This document shows, one piece after another, positions 14,151 to 24,637 of a DNA stretch of 64,000 bases (positions within the stretch are counted from its first letter, which is position 1; every line of letters begins with the position of its first letter). Source of the DNA: Mesaphorura yosii. Taxonomy: Eukaryota > Arthropoda > Collembola > Poduromorpha > Tullbergiidae. The notes under the pieces are model-generated. The model was not told where the DNA came from. It saw only the letters and a program-made list of their open reading frames with translations, and did not search any database. The stretch lies in contig WIXG01000107.1 of NCBI GenBank assembly GCA_009869945.1, positions 1-64,000 of the forward strand. Reading direction: 5' to 3'. A program made the position numbers and the translations under genes.

Positions 14151-15666
14151 ATGCCGGACAAACTAGTGCGAAAAGCTACGGGGGACCTTGTCACCGAATC
14201 CAAAGAGCTCAGCGTGAGCCGCCTTGGACAGCAAGCGTGGAAACCATTACGGTGGCGGCTCATTATAGCCTATTTTATGGGAATATTTCCTGTACAACTG
14301 ATTTTTACCTCCGATTCATTTCAGAATCTAAGTTTCAGGAAATTGTCATGGCCATTCTTTCTCAGGTAAGAGAGATTGCAAATGTTTAATACAACACAAT
14401 GCTGACCTCACGTTTTCTTCATTTCATTGCAAGCTGGGTGATCTTTTCATTGAAAATTGCTGGGTGGTTTCAAGTTATGGACATCTTTGGGCAATTGCAA
14501 GGTTCACTCGGATATGAGCAGACGTTGACCGATATCGTCGCTCTTGCTATCTCAGGAATCGCCACATTTGCTCTAGGAATTATTGCACATGTCGTAAATG
14601 TCGCTGGAGTTCCAAAACTTTTAGATGTGATGAAGGCAATCGAAATATACTGTGAAAAGTACCAATTTCAGAGGTCTGTCAACATCACAGTTTGGCATGA
14701 ATTGCTGAGCGCGTACACTGCCTTCTGCCCAGTGTACATGTTATGGTACCAGGCAAATATTGGGATACCTGACACTGGGCCTGCCAATTTTCGATTGGCT
14801 GGATTTGGATTGGACTCGGATCGTCACTTGTACCTTATCCTACTGTACGGATGTTTCGTTTTCTTGTACTTGGAGTTTGCAGTAACATACTTGTTTGGGA
14901 CACTTACTGTAACATCACAGACAATGGCGGAACTGCTGGGCGGTATTATGGACAGAGTTAGCACGAAACTTGAGCAGGACTCACTGCGCATGCAATTGGC
15001 TTGGCTTGAGAGTGTTGCGTCAGCAAAGACGCATAGTTGGAAACAAATAGCCAACTCTTGCTTAGAGTTTCAAAAGGTGTTTGAGAAGTTTGAGGGATAC
15101 GCAGCAAGCAAATTCATTCTCTTGTACACATTTCTGGCTGCTGGTATTGTTTCCGAGACTTATTACGCAATACGGAACGAGGATCCCTTGACACGACAGT
15201 TTGTGCTCTTTCAAGTCTCCTGGATCGTCATTTCGTTTTATCGCATTTACATTCTGGCGAGTTCAGGGGAAGTCGTTTCACAAAGATACAATGACTTGGC
15301 TCGATTGTTAGTGCGAGTTAACCAAGCTGGATGGGTCAGAATCGACGAGAAACTTGATGTGAGTAATCGCACTCGTGCTTCAATGAATCGCACAGCTAAT
15401 TAACGCGAATTAACTAATTGCTCTAGTTTGAGAAGCTGCTGACGATTGTCACAAGTACTCCAGTGACATTGAGCGCGAATGGGTTCTTTGCCGTTACAAG
15501 ATCAAATCTACCATCGGTATGAATTTTTATCCCAATCAATGTTTGATGGAATTCACCAGCAATTAGCATTCGACTTTCCTTTTTTCAGATAACCGGCGCC
15601 ATTCTTACATACATCATTGTTCTTCTCCAGTTTCGAATGACGGATAAGACCAAGATTGACGTTTGA
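14151..15666 (+). CDS. Gustatory receptor (7tm_7 family chemoreceptor)
   Basis: Four exons: 14151-14365, 14434-15358, 15427-15516 and 15589-15666, totalling 1308 nt (435 aa) with stop TGA 15664-15666. The protein has several hydrophobic segments, for example near IIAYFMGIFPVQLIF, SWVIFSLKIAGWF, IATFALGIIAHVV, YLILLYGCFVFLYL and FILLYTFLAAGIV. It ends in the gustatory-receptor C-terminal signature: a penultimate exon with SANGFFAVTRSNLPS, then ITGAILTYIIVLLQF, matching the TYhhhhhQF motif. The short terminal exons split by phase-0 introns are typical of this family. These receptors are ligand-gated cation channels in chemosensory neurons, with an intracellular N-terminus and seven membrane passes. 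The ligand cannot be inferred. No close paralogue lies in the window. A candidate AATAAA sits at 16068-16073. The start is the first ATG of an open frame without an obvious upstream exon. Confidence 0.88.
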
Positions 15667-16776
15667 ATTTAATTCTAACGTTCCCTTGAATATTAATGGG
15701 ACTAATTTCATGTCATTGAGTGAACACGTAGGCGCTCTTTGTCAATTAGCTCACCACCACCTGTCATCGGTGCATTGATGCAGAGTTTCATTCATCAGTC
15801 AATTCATTTACACTGGCTAACTAAAGAAACAAGCACAAAGTGCCTTGTTCCCTGTTTTCTCAGCTGCTTGCTGCAAGTTTGAGGAAATTCTTCCCGTTCG
15901 TTTCTACTGAGAGTCGTAAAGCTAAACATAAAAGTAAAGCCACGGGACAAAACGTATCGTGTAATGGGACATGATTTTAGACGAATGAATTCAATTGTTT
16001 CGGCTAACCAGTTTCATATTGACGTACAAAATTGTTCAGTTTCAGATGATTGAGTAGATGGCAGTCGAATAAATTCCTACTCCTACTCTTACTTCGTACT
16101 TTTATCCTTGTTGACACTAAATACGTCTGTTAATTTATTTGTTCAAATACGATTATGCATTAAATTAATTGCTTCACACTCTAAGCGCGTGACTTGTCTC
16201 TCACACACATCAAGTTCGCTCCAAGGGCAGCTCCTCTATGCATGGTTCCAAGTATTCATCTGTTCGCGTGAGCTAAGTTTGGTTGTCAGCCATCCCAAAT
16301 TGCAGCAAGATGATCAGGTACGTCAAGAACACGCTCAAGACCTATAAAGCTCTAAGTTCACATCATCGATTTGAAAATATTTAAGTGAAATTAAGTTCCA
16401 GACGGACATTCGGACCGGACGGACCAGAAGCATGAGTAATACATACAAGACTAAAAATTTGTTCGAAATGAATGAATCGAATGAATCCTTCATATTTCTC
16501 GAGAAATATCAAGAAATCCAACTAGCATTCTGATATTTTCTTCCATGACCAAATATGTTCGTTGCCGAGTTGCGGTTTGATGCACCGATTAGCAGTAGTT
16601 TTTTGAATCCTATGTAGGTTTAATGACAACAAACCAAGGTACAAATAAAGTCGTAATGTTACAAGGTTGGCTACTTGACTAGTGTAATATTGTGTGCTTA
16701 TGCGTGTAATCAGGTACTTCTTGATTCTCGGATTCTAGTGACCGAATGAATTCTCACGAATTGGATGTCTGGTGAA
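15667..16776. other. Gustatory receptor 3' flank, no further gene seen
   Basis: This contains the likely 3' UTR of the receptor up to the AATAAA at 16068-16073. It also has short TGAATGAATC-type repeats near 16471 and an 18-bp perfect palindrome at 16494-16511 (ATATTTCTCGAGAAATAT). I see no coding exon. Confidence 0.5.
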
Positions 16777-17181
16777 TCACGGCCTGCAGCCACAATAGCA
16801 CTCTCCGCCGGAAGAAATACAGCAGTAATATGGAGGACTATTGCAACACCTTCCAGCATACTGCAAACAAATTACTTTCAATTATAATGCCAGCAAATTG
16901 CAGACCAATGAAAGGCCCATCCAAGGTACCTACGGCCCCAATGGGCTGACATGCAGTTCACAAAGCTCCAGGATTCTCTCCTGCAATTTCGCCAATCAGT
17001 CCCTCAAATCCGACTCTAATACTTTGAGTTTCCAGAACCTGAGCTGGGGTAGCGACCGCCAATGCAGTGAAGGCCAAGAACGCCAGAACGAGAATAATTC
17101 TGAAATAAACTCAATCTTCAGTTAGAGGCAAGCCAGTTAGCAAGATAAAATTGACAAATTATGCAAATACTTTGTAGCCAT
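16777..17181 (-). CDS. Candidate secreted cysteine-rich peptide gene
   Basis: On the minus strand, an 11-nt exon (17171-17181, ATG start) ends at a GT donor. It joins across a 71-bp intron to an exon starting at 17099. The joined frame encodes a clear signal peptide (MATKIILVLAFLAFTALAVA, then TPAQ). Read straight on, it stops at 16958-16960 after 50 aa. Downstream, behind a strong acceptor (TTGTTTGCAG before 16860), lies a 27-codon segment ending at TGA 16777-16779. That segment carries seven cysteines in the pattern CC-CC-C-C-C and finishes CYCGCRP. Phase-compatible splices exist, for example CAG|GTTCTG directly to the cysteine exon, or through an internal exon that adds an eighth cysteine; their donors are weak. 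The architecture resembles small secreted defence or venom-like peptides in general, but no family is recognised. It could also be a broken gene. Confidence 0.4.
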
Positions 17182-18768
17182 TTGATGAGATTGGATGAAC
17201 GCTGGGTAGGTGGAAGGGAAGTTGAGATGTTCTGATTGGTGTAAACCTGACTAAGCGTAATTAAGATTTTAGTTGACAATTGTTTGTGTTACTGTTGAAG
17301 ATCAGAGGAGTGCAGGAGCGATCTGATTTGCAACGGAATCGAATCTTGTATTTATACGCCATGCATTCTATGAGCTAACACGAAATCGCGCATTTGGTTA
17401 TTAGCTTAGAACACTCACCACTTTCTACGGAGTAGATTTCGGCGAGAATTCCGATTTGCCTTCGAACATCAACATGCACCAAAGTAAACAGCGGTACAAT
17501 AGTACCGCATTGAACTTCCAACGTCGTATGTAATCTCAAGTGTTTGTTTCTGCGCAAATGTATACAGCTTAGGTCTCATTCAGCCATGACACTGAAAATT
17601 CTTAAATTCAACCTGTATTGAAATTTACCTTCGCACTCTACAGATAAGCGCGCAGCGCAACATCCAAGTTGTGTGGATTTGGCTCAGAGAAAATGTTTTT
17701 ATTTGTTTGTAAACAATACCTGGAATTGGAATCCTGGTTTTGTGACACTTGGTCATAATTAAATAATACTGCTGGCGCGGGGATCCGGTAAAGGCCAAGT
17801 TAATAATCTCATCTCCTTTTTATGTAACTGTCAGTCTGAGGCGCAACTTTTCGCTGAACACTTGATTTAATTGGCACATGATTGATTTCTTTTTAAATTC
17901 ATTTGCGCAGCGCAGTCACTTTGATGGACAAGTTCCTAAAGAACGGTTGTCCAACATTTTTTAGTCATCAAACACCAAAACAAAAACTTCCAGAGCACCG
18001 TAAGCAAAAAAAACTAGATGGCGCTCTTTAGTACTTTCCATTGCTTCTTTCCGTGTTTGTCAAATTGAACTCCAATTACTGGATCCTACCAAATGCTCTT
18101 CAAGGAATGAATCAGGTTGCTCAGCATTTACCAGCCAGCTTGGCGTCGTCGTTCACTTGCGACGAGGGTCAAGTTTGGAATTCAGCCTTTGCTTAAGAAT
18201 CTGTACGTGCTTCTGGCATTTTGTATACGATATTATTTGGTTAACGCTTTTGGATTCTGAGTTCATGACTTTGAATGCATGAATGGCTCGAATCATTCGT
18301 GCCGCGAAAGCAACAGCACGAGGAATGAATACGAACTAGGCCAAAAGGAATGCCAGAAATTACCTCGTCTGGATTCTTTACCGTTCCGTTTCTTAAACGT
18401 ATTTACATTATTGTAATTGTACACCTTCAAGTGCATTCTTGTTATTCATCACTTTCGCGTAAACAAGACGGTTCACCTGGTGCCTTTCTTATTAAAGCCG
18501 ATTTTGATTGACAGGTCAATTTCAGAATGGTCTTGAGGAGCTTGACCAAGCTGTACGCTTTAGCGTGTCCACGCTGTGTTCTCTCAAAACTTGGTAGAAA
18601 GAAGGTTCACTCAACTTTTATTTCTTACGCAGGATCAATTTGGTCTAGTATGGTGCTGTGACAGCGGAGAATGCAAGGATTACTTCAATAAGTACAAAGT
18701 CAGCCGCATAAGAGATGTTGTCAGAGTCAGAATATGACATGATAGTACTTTGCCTAAAATTTAATATA
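17182..18768. other. Intergenic region before the mariner element
   Basis: I find no exon with support here. The notable item is a CTCF-type motif at 18014-18025, listed separately. The sequence is otherwise unremarkable AT-rich DNA leading to the TA target site at 18767-18768. Confidence 0.5.
18014..18025 (+). promoter_or_regulatory. CTCF-like core motif
   Basis: CTAGATGGCGCT matches every position of the core of the bilaterian CTCF consensus (SYAGRKGGCRSY). The three bases before it (AAA) do not match the usual CCA. It lies between the gene-dense left part and the Sox21b region. A 12-base match by chance in 64 kb is unlikely for an exact word but quite possible for a degenerate one. Confidence 0.35.
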
Positions 18769-18928
18769 CAGGGTTCCAAATATGTGTTTTGAGGTACCCT
18801 GCAGCCTCTGGAAGTGCGGGGGCGAAGTCTGATACATCAATCGAAAGCATAATCAAAGTTACATACGTGTGAACAGTTTCAAGTTGATTCGACTGAAGGC
18901 GTTGGTTTTATAAGAGTTTGACCAAAAA
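18769..18928 (+). repeat. Left terminal inverted repeat of the mariner-like element
   Basis: It starts CAGGGTTCCAAATATGTG and runs to GTTTTATAAGAGTTTG. It matches the reverse complement of 20273-20437 along its length, with scattered substitutions and small indels. The minus-strand ORF at 18879-19082 lies largely in it and is not a gene. Confidence 0.88.
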
Positions 18929-19147
18929 ACGATACTCTCATCTCTGTTTCTTGAATATTTCCTTGAACCGGCGTCGCAACCCAATGCTCAAATAAAAATT
19001 CCGCTGAATTTCCGAATAACTGGTTGATCCTTGAATAACGGTAATTATTCGGCCTTGACAACTGAACAGTGCGCCTAGTCACTCGGCACCTGATTACAGT
19101 TTGCAGTACTATTCAATAGGAGGCTAAAGGTTAATTAGCTATTTAAA

Positions 19148-20245
19148 ATGACGAACTTAGTCGGTGATAGTGAAGAGCAGAGATTTTTCGACCGACACTC
19201 GCACTCGCATGGAAAGAAGCTCGTGACGAAGAAGCATCTTTCATTACCCAACAATGAATTTCAGATCGGCTTCGTCGTCCAATGGAATGGGTCCGTCTCA
19301 CTTGGAAGAAGAGTCAGGAAGATTGCACATCTCAATCCAAATCTGGAAGACCGGACAGTTTGAGTCAAGAGACTAAGAATGTGATCATTGAATCCTCACA
19401 TAAAAGGAAGAATGGTTGTCGAAAACTCGTCAAAGAAATCTTAGAGAAGAGAGGGTGTGCCGTTTCACATGAAACTGAGATTGTTTCGGCACAATGAGGG
19501 ACAAACTCCGTGGCATTGCATCAGGAAACCAATGAAGAGTTCTCAGAATGTGGAAGATCGTTTGTGGTTGTGATTTTTCAGTGATTGGGATGAAACAGAC
19601 TTCCTGCATTTAGTTTGTTCAGACGAGTTTTATGTTTATGTCGAGCGCAGGCCGAATTTTCAAAACGACAGAGTTTGGGGAAGGACATTGGAGGAAATTG
19701 AAGGTCAAGAACGGATTGTCGAGATTAGCGTAAAACCAGACTGCGTTGAAGTTTTTTTATGCTTCGGTGCTCGCGAACTGCTTTTCGTAATTAAAGAAGC
19801 AGGCGTCAGCTGGAATTGCTATTATTTTAGACAAACAAATTTTGATTGAGAATGTGATTCCGCTCTTAAGGCATCCAGATAAGGTCGTCGATCCTGCTGA
19901 AGTGATGTTTCTTCACGACAGAGTTCCTTGCATGCAGGCATTTGCAACTCAAGAACTTCTCAGGGCGAACGAGATAGACTTTGGGGGGAACCAAGAGTGG
20001 CCAGGAAACTCGTCGGACTTGAATGCTTGGAACATTTAGGGGCAATCATGAAAGAAGGAGGGGAACAACAAAGGATACGAAAATTTCCGAACAACCTCTT
20101 CACAAAGCACGATCTCCTCACCGAGCTATTAGAAGTTCTGGATGCCATGAAAAACGACTCAGATCTTCTCGAAACTTTGCGAAAGTCGTACCCAAAGCGA
20201 TTGGAAGCTGTTGGAGCCGCAGGGGGCCGCCAAACGGATTATTAA
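19148..20245 (+). pseudogene. Broken mariner-like transposase
   Basis: Transposase-like pieces lie in successive frames. An N-terminal segment ends near 19363-19497 (SGRPDSLSQETKNVIIE, a helix-turn-helix-type linker region). A first catalytic Asp sits in SDEFY (codon at 19622). A second Asp is in FLHDRVP (codon at 19917). The WPGNS-DLNA block, just before the third acidic residue, carries a 1-nt deletion near 20029. If that base were present, the third residue would be a Glu at about 20030, so the spacing is DD37E-like. The frame differs between the first and second Asp, so there are at least two further lesions. The C-terminal part (to about 20245) encodes FTKHDLLTELLEVLDAM. The copy cannot encode a functional enzyme. 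Confidence 0.85.
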
Positions 20246-20272
20246 AGCTCTAAAATCTCATCTTTTCGTTGC

Positions 20273-20437
20273 TTTTTCTGGCCAAACTCTTATAAAACCA
20301 ACACCTTCCGTCGGAAAAACTTGAAACTTTTCACACATATGTAACTTTGATTAGGATTTCGATTTATACATCACACTTGGCCCCAGCACCTCCAGGTTTG
20401 GCTGCAGGATACCAAAAAATACATATTTGGCACCCTG
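20273..20437 (-). repeat. Right terminal inverted repeat of the mariner-like element
   Basis: This is the reverse-complement partner of the left repeat. Reading inward on the minus strand it starts CAGGGTGCCAAATATGTA and ends near the GGCCAGAAA that borders the transposase pseudogene. Confidence 0.88.
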
Positions 20438-20439
20438 TA

Positions 20440-22630
20440 CAGTACGCATCCAACCAATCCAAGAAAAGAGACGAGCCTTGTCTTACAAGTCCTGCTCGTC
20501 CTTAATCCGAACCCGAATATAATGCGAATGATTTTGATTTACTACCACGCATCAGTCACTGCATCAAGTATCAAGGTTCGGAGTCGGCAGATAACATCGT
20601 AAATTCGTAACGTTTAAAACTTTCTTCTCCACTTGACTCTCTTTTAATGCTTTGATAATGGAACAACCGAATCAACCGATGCATCATGATACGAAATGTA
20701 TTCATGCACAAGTAAGAGTGACAACCTTCACAATTTCGTATAACGTCAAAGAAGTAATTCGTTATAGGAGGTCTGTATGTGTGGGCTCCATTTTTGCAAC
20801 CCATCGAGAGAAAATGCCAGTTAGCTGTGACGTAATGGTTGTCTAGTACGTGATTTGCATTTGGAACTGTCTATGCGTCCCATCAGAATTCAAAATTCGC
20901 ATGGCATTTGTATTATTATTATGCCTCCATTCTATTCGTAATTAATCCACATTCCGGACTCTGGATTTTATATCAGCTTGTGAGATTTAACAATGAAATG
21001 AGGTGTTAATATTCGAATTTCGGTTATTACATCTACGCTTTATCCAAACTCGACTTTTACAGCCTTTGTGCAGCCGGAAACAAGCACAAACAATCTCGGC
21101 GGGTTGTGTGACTTAATTATCACCTTCCACTCAAAACCAAGTTTCCGAGTTGATGCCAAGGCGTGAAATTGTGAGGGATTCTGTTTCACAGCGTAGAACC
21201 TTGATGAAGCCCTAACTTCATTAGAGATAAAAAAAAAGTTAGGATGCGCACACCAAGAAACAATATGGTGTTTGTGCTGTGTAATGAAGTCAAAATAGGA
21301 ATACATTTTAAACGATAAGAACACGATAATTCGTAGATTTAATTTTCAACTTTTCACGTCTTGGTTGGAATATTACAGTGGAAACTCGAGCACCACCAGA
21401 ATAACAATTGACGAAGATTATGCTTGTGCAATGAGTATGCTAATTTCACTCTCAAAACAACAGCTTCAATCTCTTTTATCCGACGAAAATAAAATCAAAG
21501 TCATACTCAAAACAATAAAACACAGAGGCAGCTTGGAGCGGAGTAACAAAGAGGTGACGAACATGTTACAGAAAAGTGTGAGTATTAAATTAATGAAAAA
21601 GACAATTCATTTTTTGTGCTAACTACGTGTGTCTCTTCATTTACGACTGCGCTTCAAACCAACAACTAACATTATGGTCAAGTTAACTTTATGTTTTGGT
21701 TTGTAATTTGATTCTCACAGATCCGAACAGGATGATATTTCACGGCATTAAAACAAAAAAACGTGCTATGCTTATTCCCTGAGCTTATGCTCACGGGCCA
21801 GCGGAAGGAAGCCAGAGTCAGTTTGATTCCTTATTGAGTAAGGACAATGGAATAATAACGCCTCCTTTGTGCGCAGTTTTGATTTCTATTGGATTTCAGA
21901 GGAAAAATTGGGAACAACCCATTAATTCGAAGCAGAAAAATACACGCTCCTTTCTTCTTGCTCGGATGATGTAACAAAACATTACTCTTAGTATACAGTG
22001 CTTCGGTTGCTCAGTGTTGCAAGAGTACCTTCTCAGGATTCTTTTACATTAACTTTCCAATTTCAATCCGCACCAGCAGCAGTGGGACCATAATTACTGT
22101 CATAATATCATCTTTACAATAGTGCAAGGCGTCGAATACCGGAGTGGTGGAAGAATTTGAGGGACGACATGCCTACAAATCTGATTTTCAAACTGCGATG
22201 CAGGCCAGCACGTTCACAAAGGTATGAGAAAACCAAGCACCCTGGTTTGGTCCCCACACGAAGCTTTCTTCGGGAAGCTTACTCATTGCATTGATAGGAG
22301 TTGTTTGCAGAGACGAGTTCCGGACTCTCAGGTTTTTCTAATCAATCTGTAACAAGTCTCTGGCCCGAAATGACAGTGAATGAGTTCGCAGTTTTATTCC
22401 TGTTCACATATGGCTTAGAAATTCAACTAGTTCAGAATTTCTCTTAGCAGCATAGTTGTGCGTTCAGTCTTTCTCGTTTGATCTCAGCGGTGGAATCCGA
22501 CTATTTGCAAAACACCCCGTGCTCCAATTGATAATGTTATCTCCTCATTGAACTTGACAAGAGAAAAACAGTTAACAGTGAAAACTTAACTGAAATAGTG
22601 ACTTAACACTTGATACTATTTGGCATTAGA
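20440..22630. other. Upstream region of the first Sox21b gene
   Basis: This holds one exon-like ORF (21379-21577, listed separately) and, closer to the Sox gene, a candidate 5' leader. A strong donor (AAAG|GTATGAG at 22222) could splice to the acceptor that ends immediately before the Sox start codon (ATTAG|aATG at 22628-22629). No other coding sequence is visible. ORFs at 20571-20846 have no domain. Confidence 0.45.
21379..21577 (+). CDS. Isolated VPS37/Mod_r-like exon candidate
   Basis: An open segment is bounded by a good acceptor (TATTACAG before 21379) and a GTGAGT donor (from 21578). It encodes a leucine-rich helix with LISLSKQQLQSLLSDENKI followed by a basic, Lys/Asn-rich stretch ending LQKS. 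The LS-x2-QL-x2-LL-x-DE pattern resembles the start of the Mod_r domain of VPS37, an ESCRT-I subunit. I could not find the exons that should follow: the next good acceptor (before 21721) runs into a stop after four codons. It may be a fragment, a gene with distant exons, or a coincidence. Confidence 0.25.
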
Positions 22631-24637
22631 ATGTGTGATGACAACCTCATCAACTACAGCAGCCGACTAAGCCACGATCTGTCCGCCCGTGCGGCACACT
22701 CAAATCCAATGATTTCGCTAGCGTCTCATGGTTTGGCACCTACAACAGCATCTCTAATGTCACATCACTTCAGTTCAATGGGTCACCATCATCAGCTGCA
22801 GCAAGCCGCGGCGGCTGCTGGTGGTGTTCACCTCACACCTCCCAGCTCTTCTTCGGGATCTTCGTCTGTACTTATGAGTCCACAAGGCCACCATTTCGCC
22901 AGTCATATGAGTGGCTACGGCAGCATGAACATGGGTTTGAATGCCAGTGCGGGTGGGAAGAGCGCAAAGAGGGCAAGTGAAGGTCTGGGTGGATTCGGAC
23001 TTTCCGCAGCTGAAGACCACATAAAGCGTCCGATGAATGCTTTCATGGTTTGGTCACGAATGCAGCGACGCAAAATTGCCCAAGAAAATCCCAAAATGCA
23101 CAACTCGGAAATTAGCAAGAGGCTGGGTGCAGAGTGGAAATTGCTTCGAGAACAAGATAAACGTCCCTTTATCGATGAAGCCAAACGACTCAGGGCTCAG
23201 CACATGAAGGATCACCCGGATTACAAGTATCGACCAAGAAGGAAGCCAAAGACGCCAAAGAAGGATGGCTATCCGTATTCATTTTATCCATCAATACCAA
23301 TGGACTCTTTACGAGGTGAGTTAATCGATCTTTATATGGAATTCTTCGCGGAATGTGGACAGAATTGTTTTGATTTTGACCCGCAGTAAAATAGTACAAG
23401 GTGAGCATTCTTTTCGGAGATTGTGCTTTTGCCGTGATAGTGATTTGATGCTCACTGCATGAGACGGCGTGAGAAAGTGGTGCTCACTCAGTCAGGGATG
23501 TCTTTCCCATAATCAATAACACAAGTGTAACAGCGGGAGGTGCGGCGTTCAACAACTCATCTAATTAGAGAATCAAACGAAACGAATGCGAACTTTCCTA
23601 GTGATCAATGAATGGATGGCACTTGTCGAAATCTTTTCATATAAAGAGCAGCTGCGAGCATTTTAATGCCACTTCGGAATTCGGGTGATTTCATACTCCA
23701 TTGCTTCCTGTTTAACAGCAAGTCTGCCTGGAACCGCACAAATGGCCAACTATTACAACAGCGCTTACTCTGGAGCCAATTTTGGGCACAACTCGAGCCT
23801 AAGCGCAAACACCAACACCAGCGTCCCATCGCACCAGGTTGTGTCTTCCATGCAAGACGCTATGAAGGCGTACTCGACGGGCATTGATGACAAGTATCGG
23901 TATTCAGCTGCGGCACTTGGGTCCATGTATCCGTCCGCAGAGGTTATGGCGGCAGCGGCTGCAAAATACATGCAAGAAGCAGCCTCCGGCAAATCGTACC
24001 TAGATTCGGGGAATTCCAAATACTTTGACGCTGGAAGCCCTGGCAAACATGCTGTATCTGGTATGTGTGGCTTCTGCTTTTGTTGTTTCCCTGTTTTAAC
24101 TTGATAAATCTTAACTTACCTGTTGTCCTCAAGAGTGTTTGCAAATATTATTGAATGCCTTTGTGTCTTGCAGGATCTGCACTCACCGGTGATTATTTTG
24201 AACACAATCTCGGAAGAAAATCGACACACTCTGAGTCGCCGAAGAGCTGCCAAGATGAATCTTCAAGCAGAAGTCCAGACCCCGCCGATACGGGCTCTAG
24301 GAACAATCAAAGTCACCGTGAAGTAGGCGCTGGCAACGCTGTTTCGAACTCCAATCAAGCAATGTCTGATTCGCCTCAAGGAATCGTATCCTCAATTGCA
24401 ACCGGGTTTCCTTCACACTTGTCATCACTAGCATCATATTACACGCAACTGAACCAAGTGCAAGGGATGCACAACCAGGGATCAAATCTTGCATCTGGTT
24501 TGGCACACATGGCCCAGTACTCGGGACAAAATATCTTCGGTTCCATTGGTCACCACTCAAATCCACCGGCGAACCCAAGCAATTCGTCGTCTTCAGCGGC
24601 TAATGATTTCCGGCGGGCATTGCCAGTGATTTTTTGA
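22631..24637 (+). CDS. Sox21b: Sox21b-type SoxB transcription factor, copy A
   Basis: Three exons, 22631-23315, 23719-24060 and 24174-24637, total 1491 nt (496 aa). The N-terminus ([11 protein letters not shown]) is followed by His/Ala/Ser-rich text. The HMG box lies at about residues 129-208 ([19 protein letters not shown] ... [13 protein letters not shown]), with the DNA-minor-groove residues of SoxB proteins. Right after it comes [17 protein letters not shown], a tail I recall as typical of arthropod Sox21b. Exon 2 carries [23 protein letters not shown] and [19 protein letters not shown]; exon 3 ends [10 protein letters not shown]. Sox21b proteins are nuclear developmental regulators that bind ACAAT-type sites. 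Introns are short (403 and 113 bp). The acceptor-like ATTAG right before the ATG suggests a 5'UTR intron. AATAAA is at 24780-24785. Relative to copy B, the box has REQDK for TEDEK and the flank has KTPKK for KTLKK. Confidence 0.92.

Larger units (their letters stand above)
18769..20437 (+). mobile_element. Tc1/mariner-superfamily DNA transposon, decayed
   Basis: This 1669-bp element begins CAGGG and ends CACCCTG, with TA on both sides (18767-18768 and 20438-20439), the target duplication of this superfamily. Its ends form long, imperfect terminal inverted repeats of about 160 bp (18769-18928 and 20273-20437). Between them is a broken transposase on the plus strand. The two repeats have diverged at many positions, so this is an old, inactive copy. 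Confidence 0.9.

Noticed and set aside
18879-19082. Minus-strand ORF of 67 codons
   Set aside because: It lies mostly in the left terminal inverted repeat of the mariner-like element.
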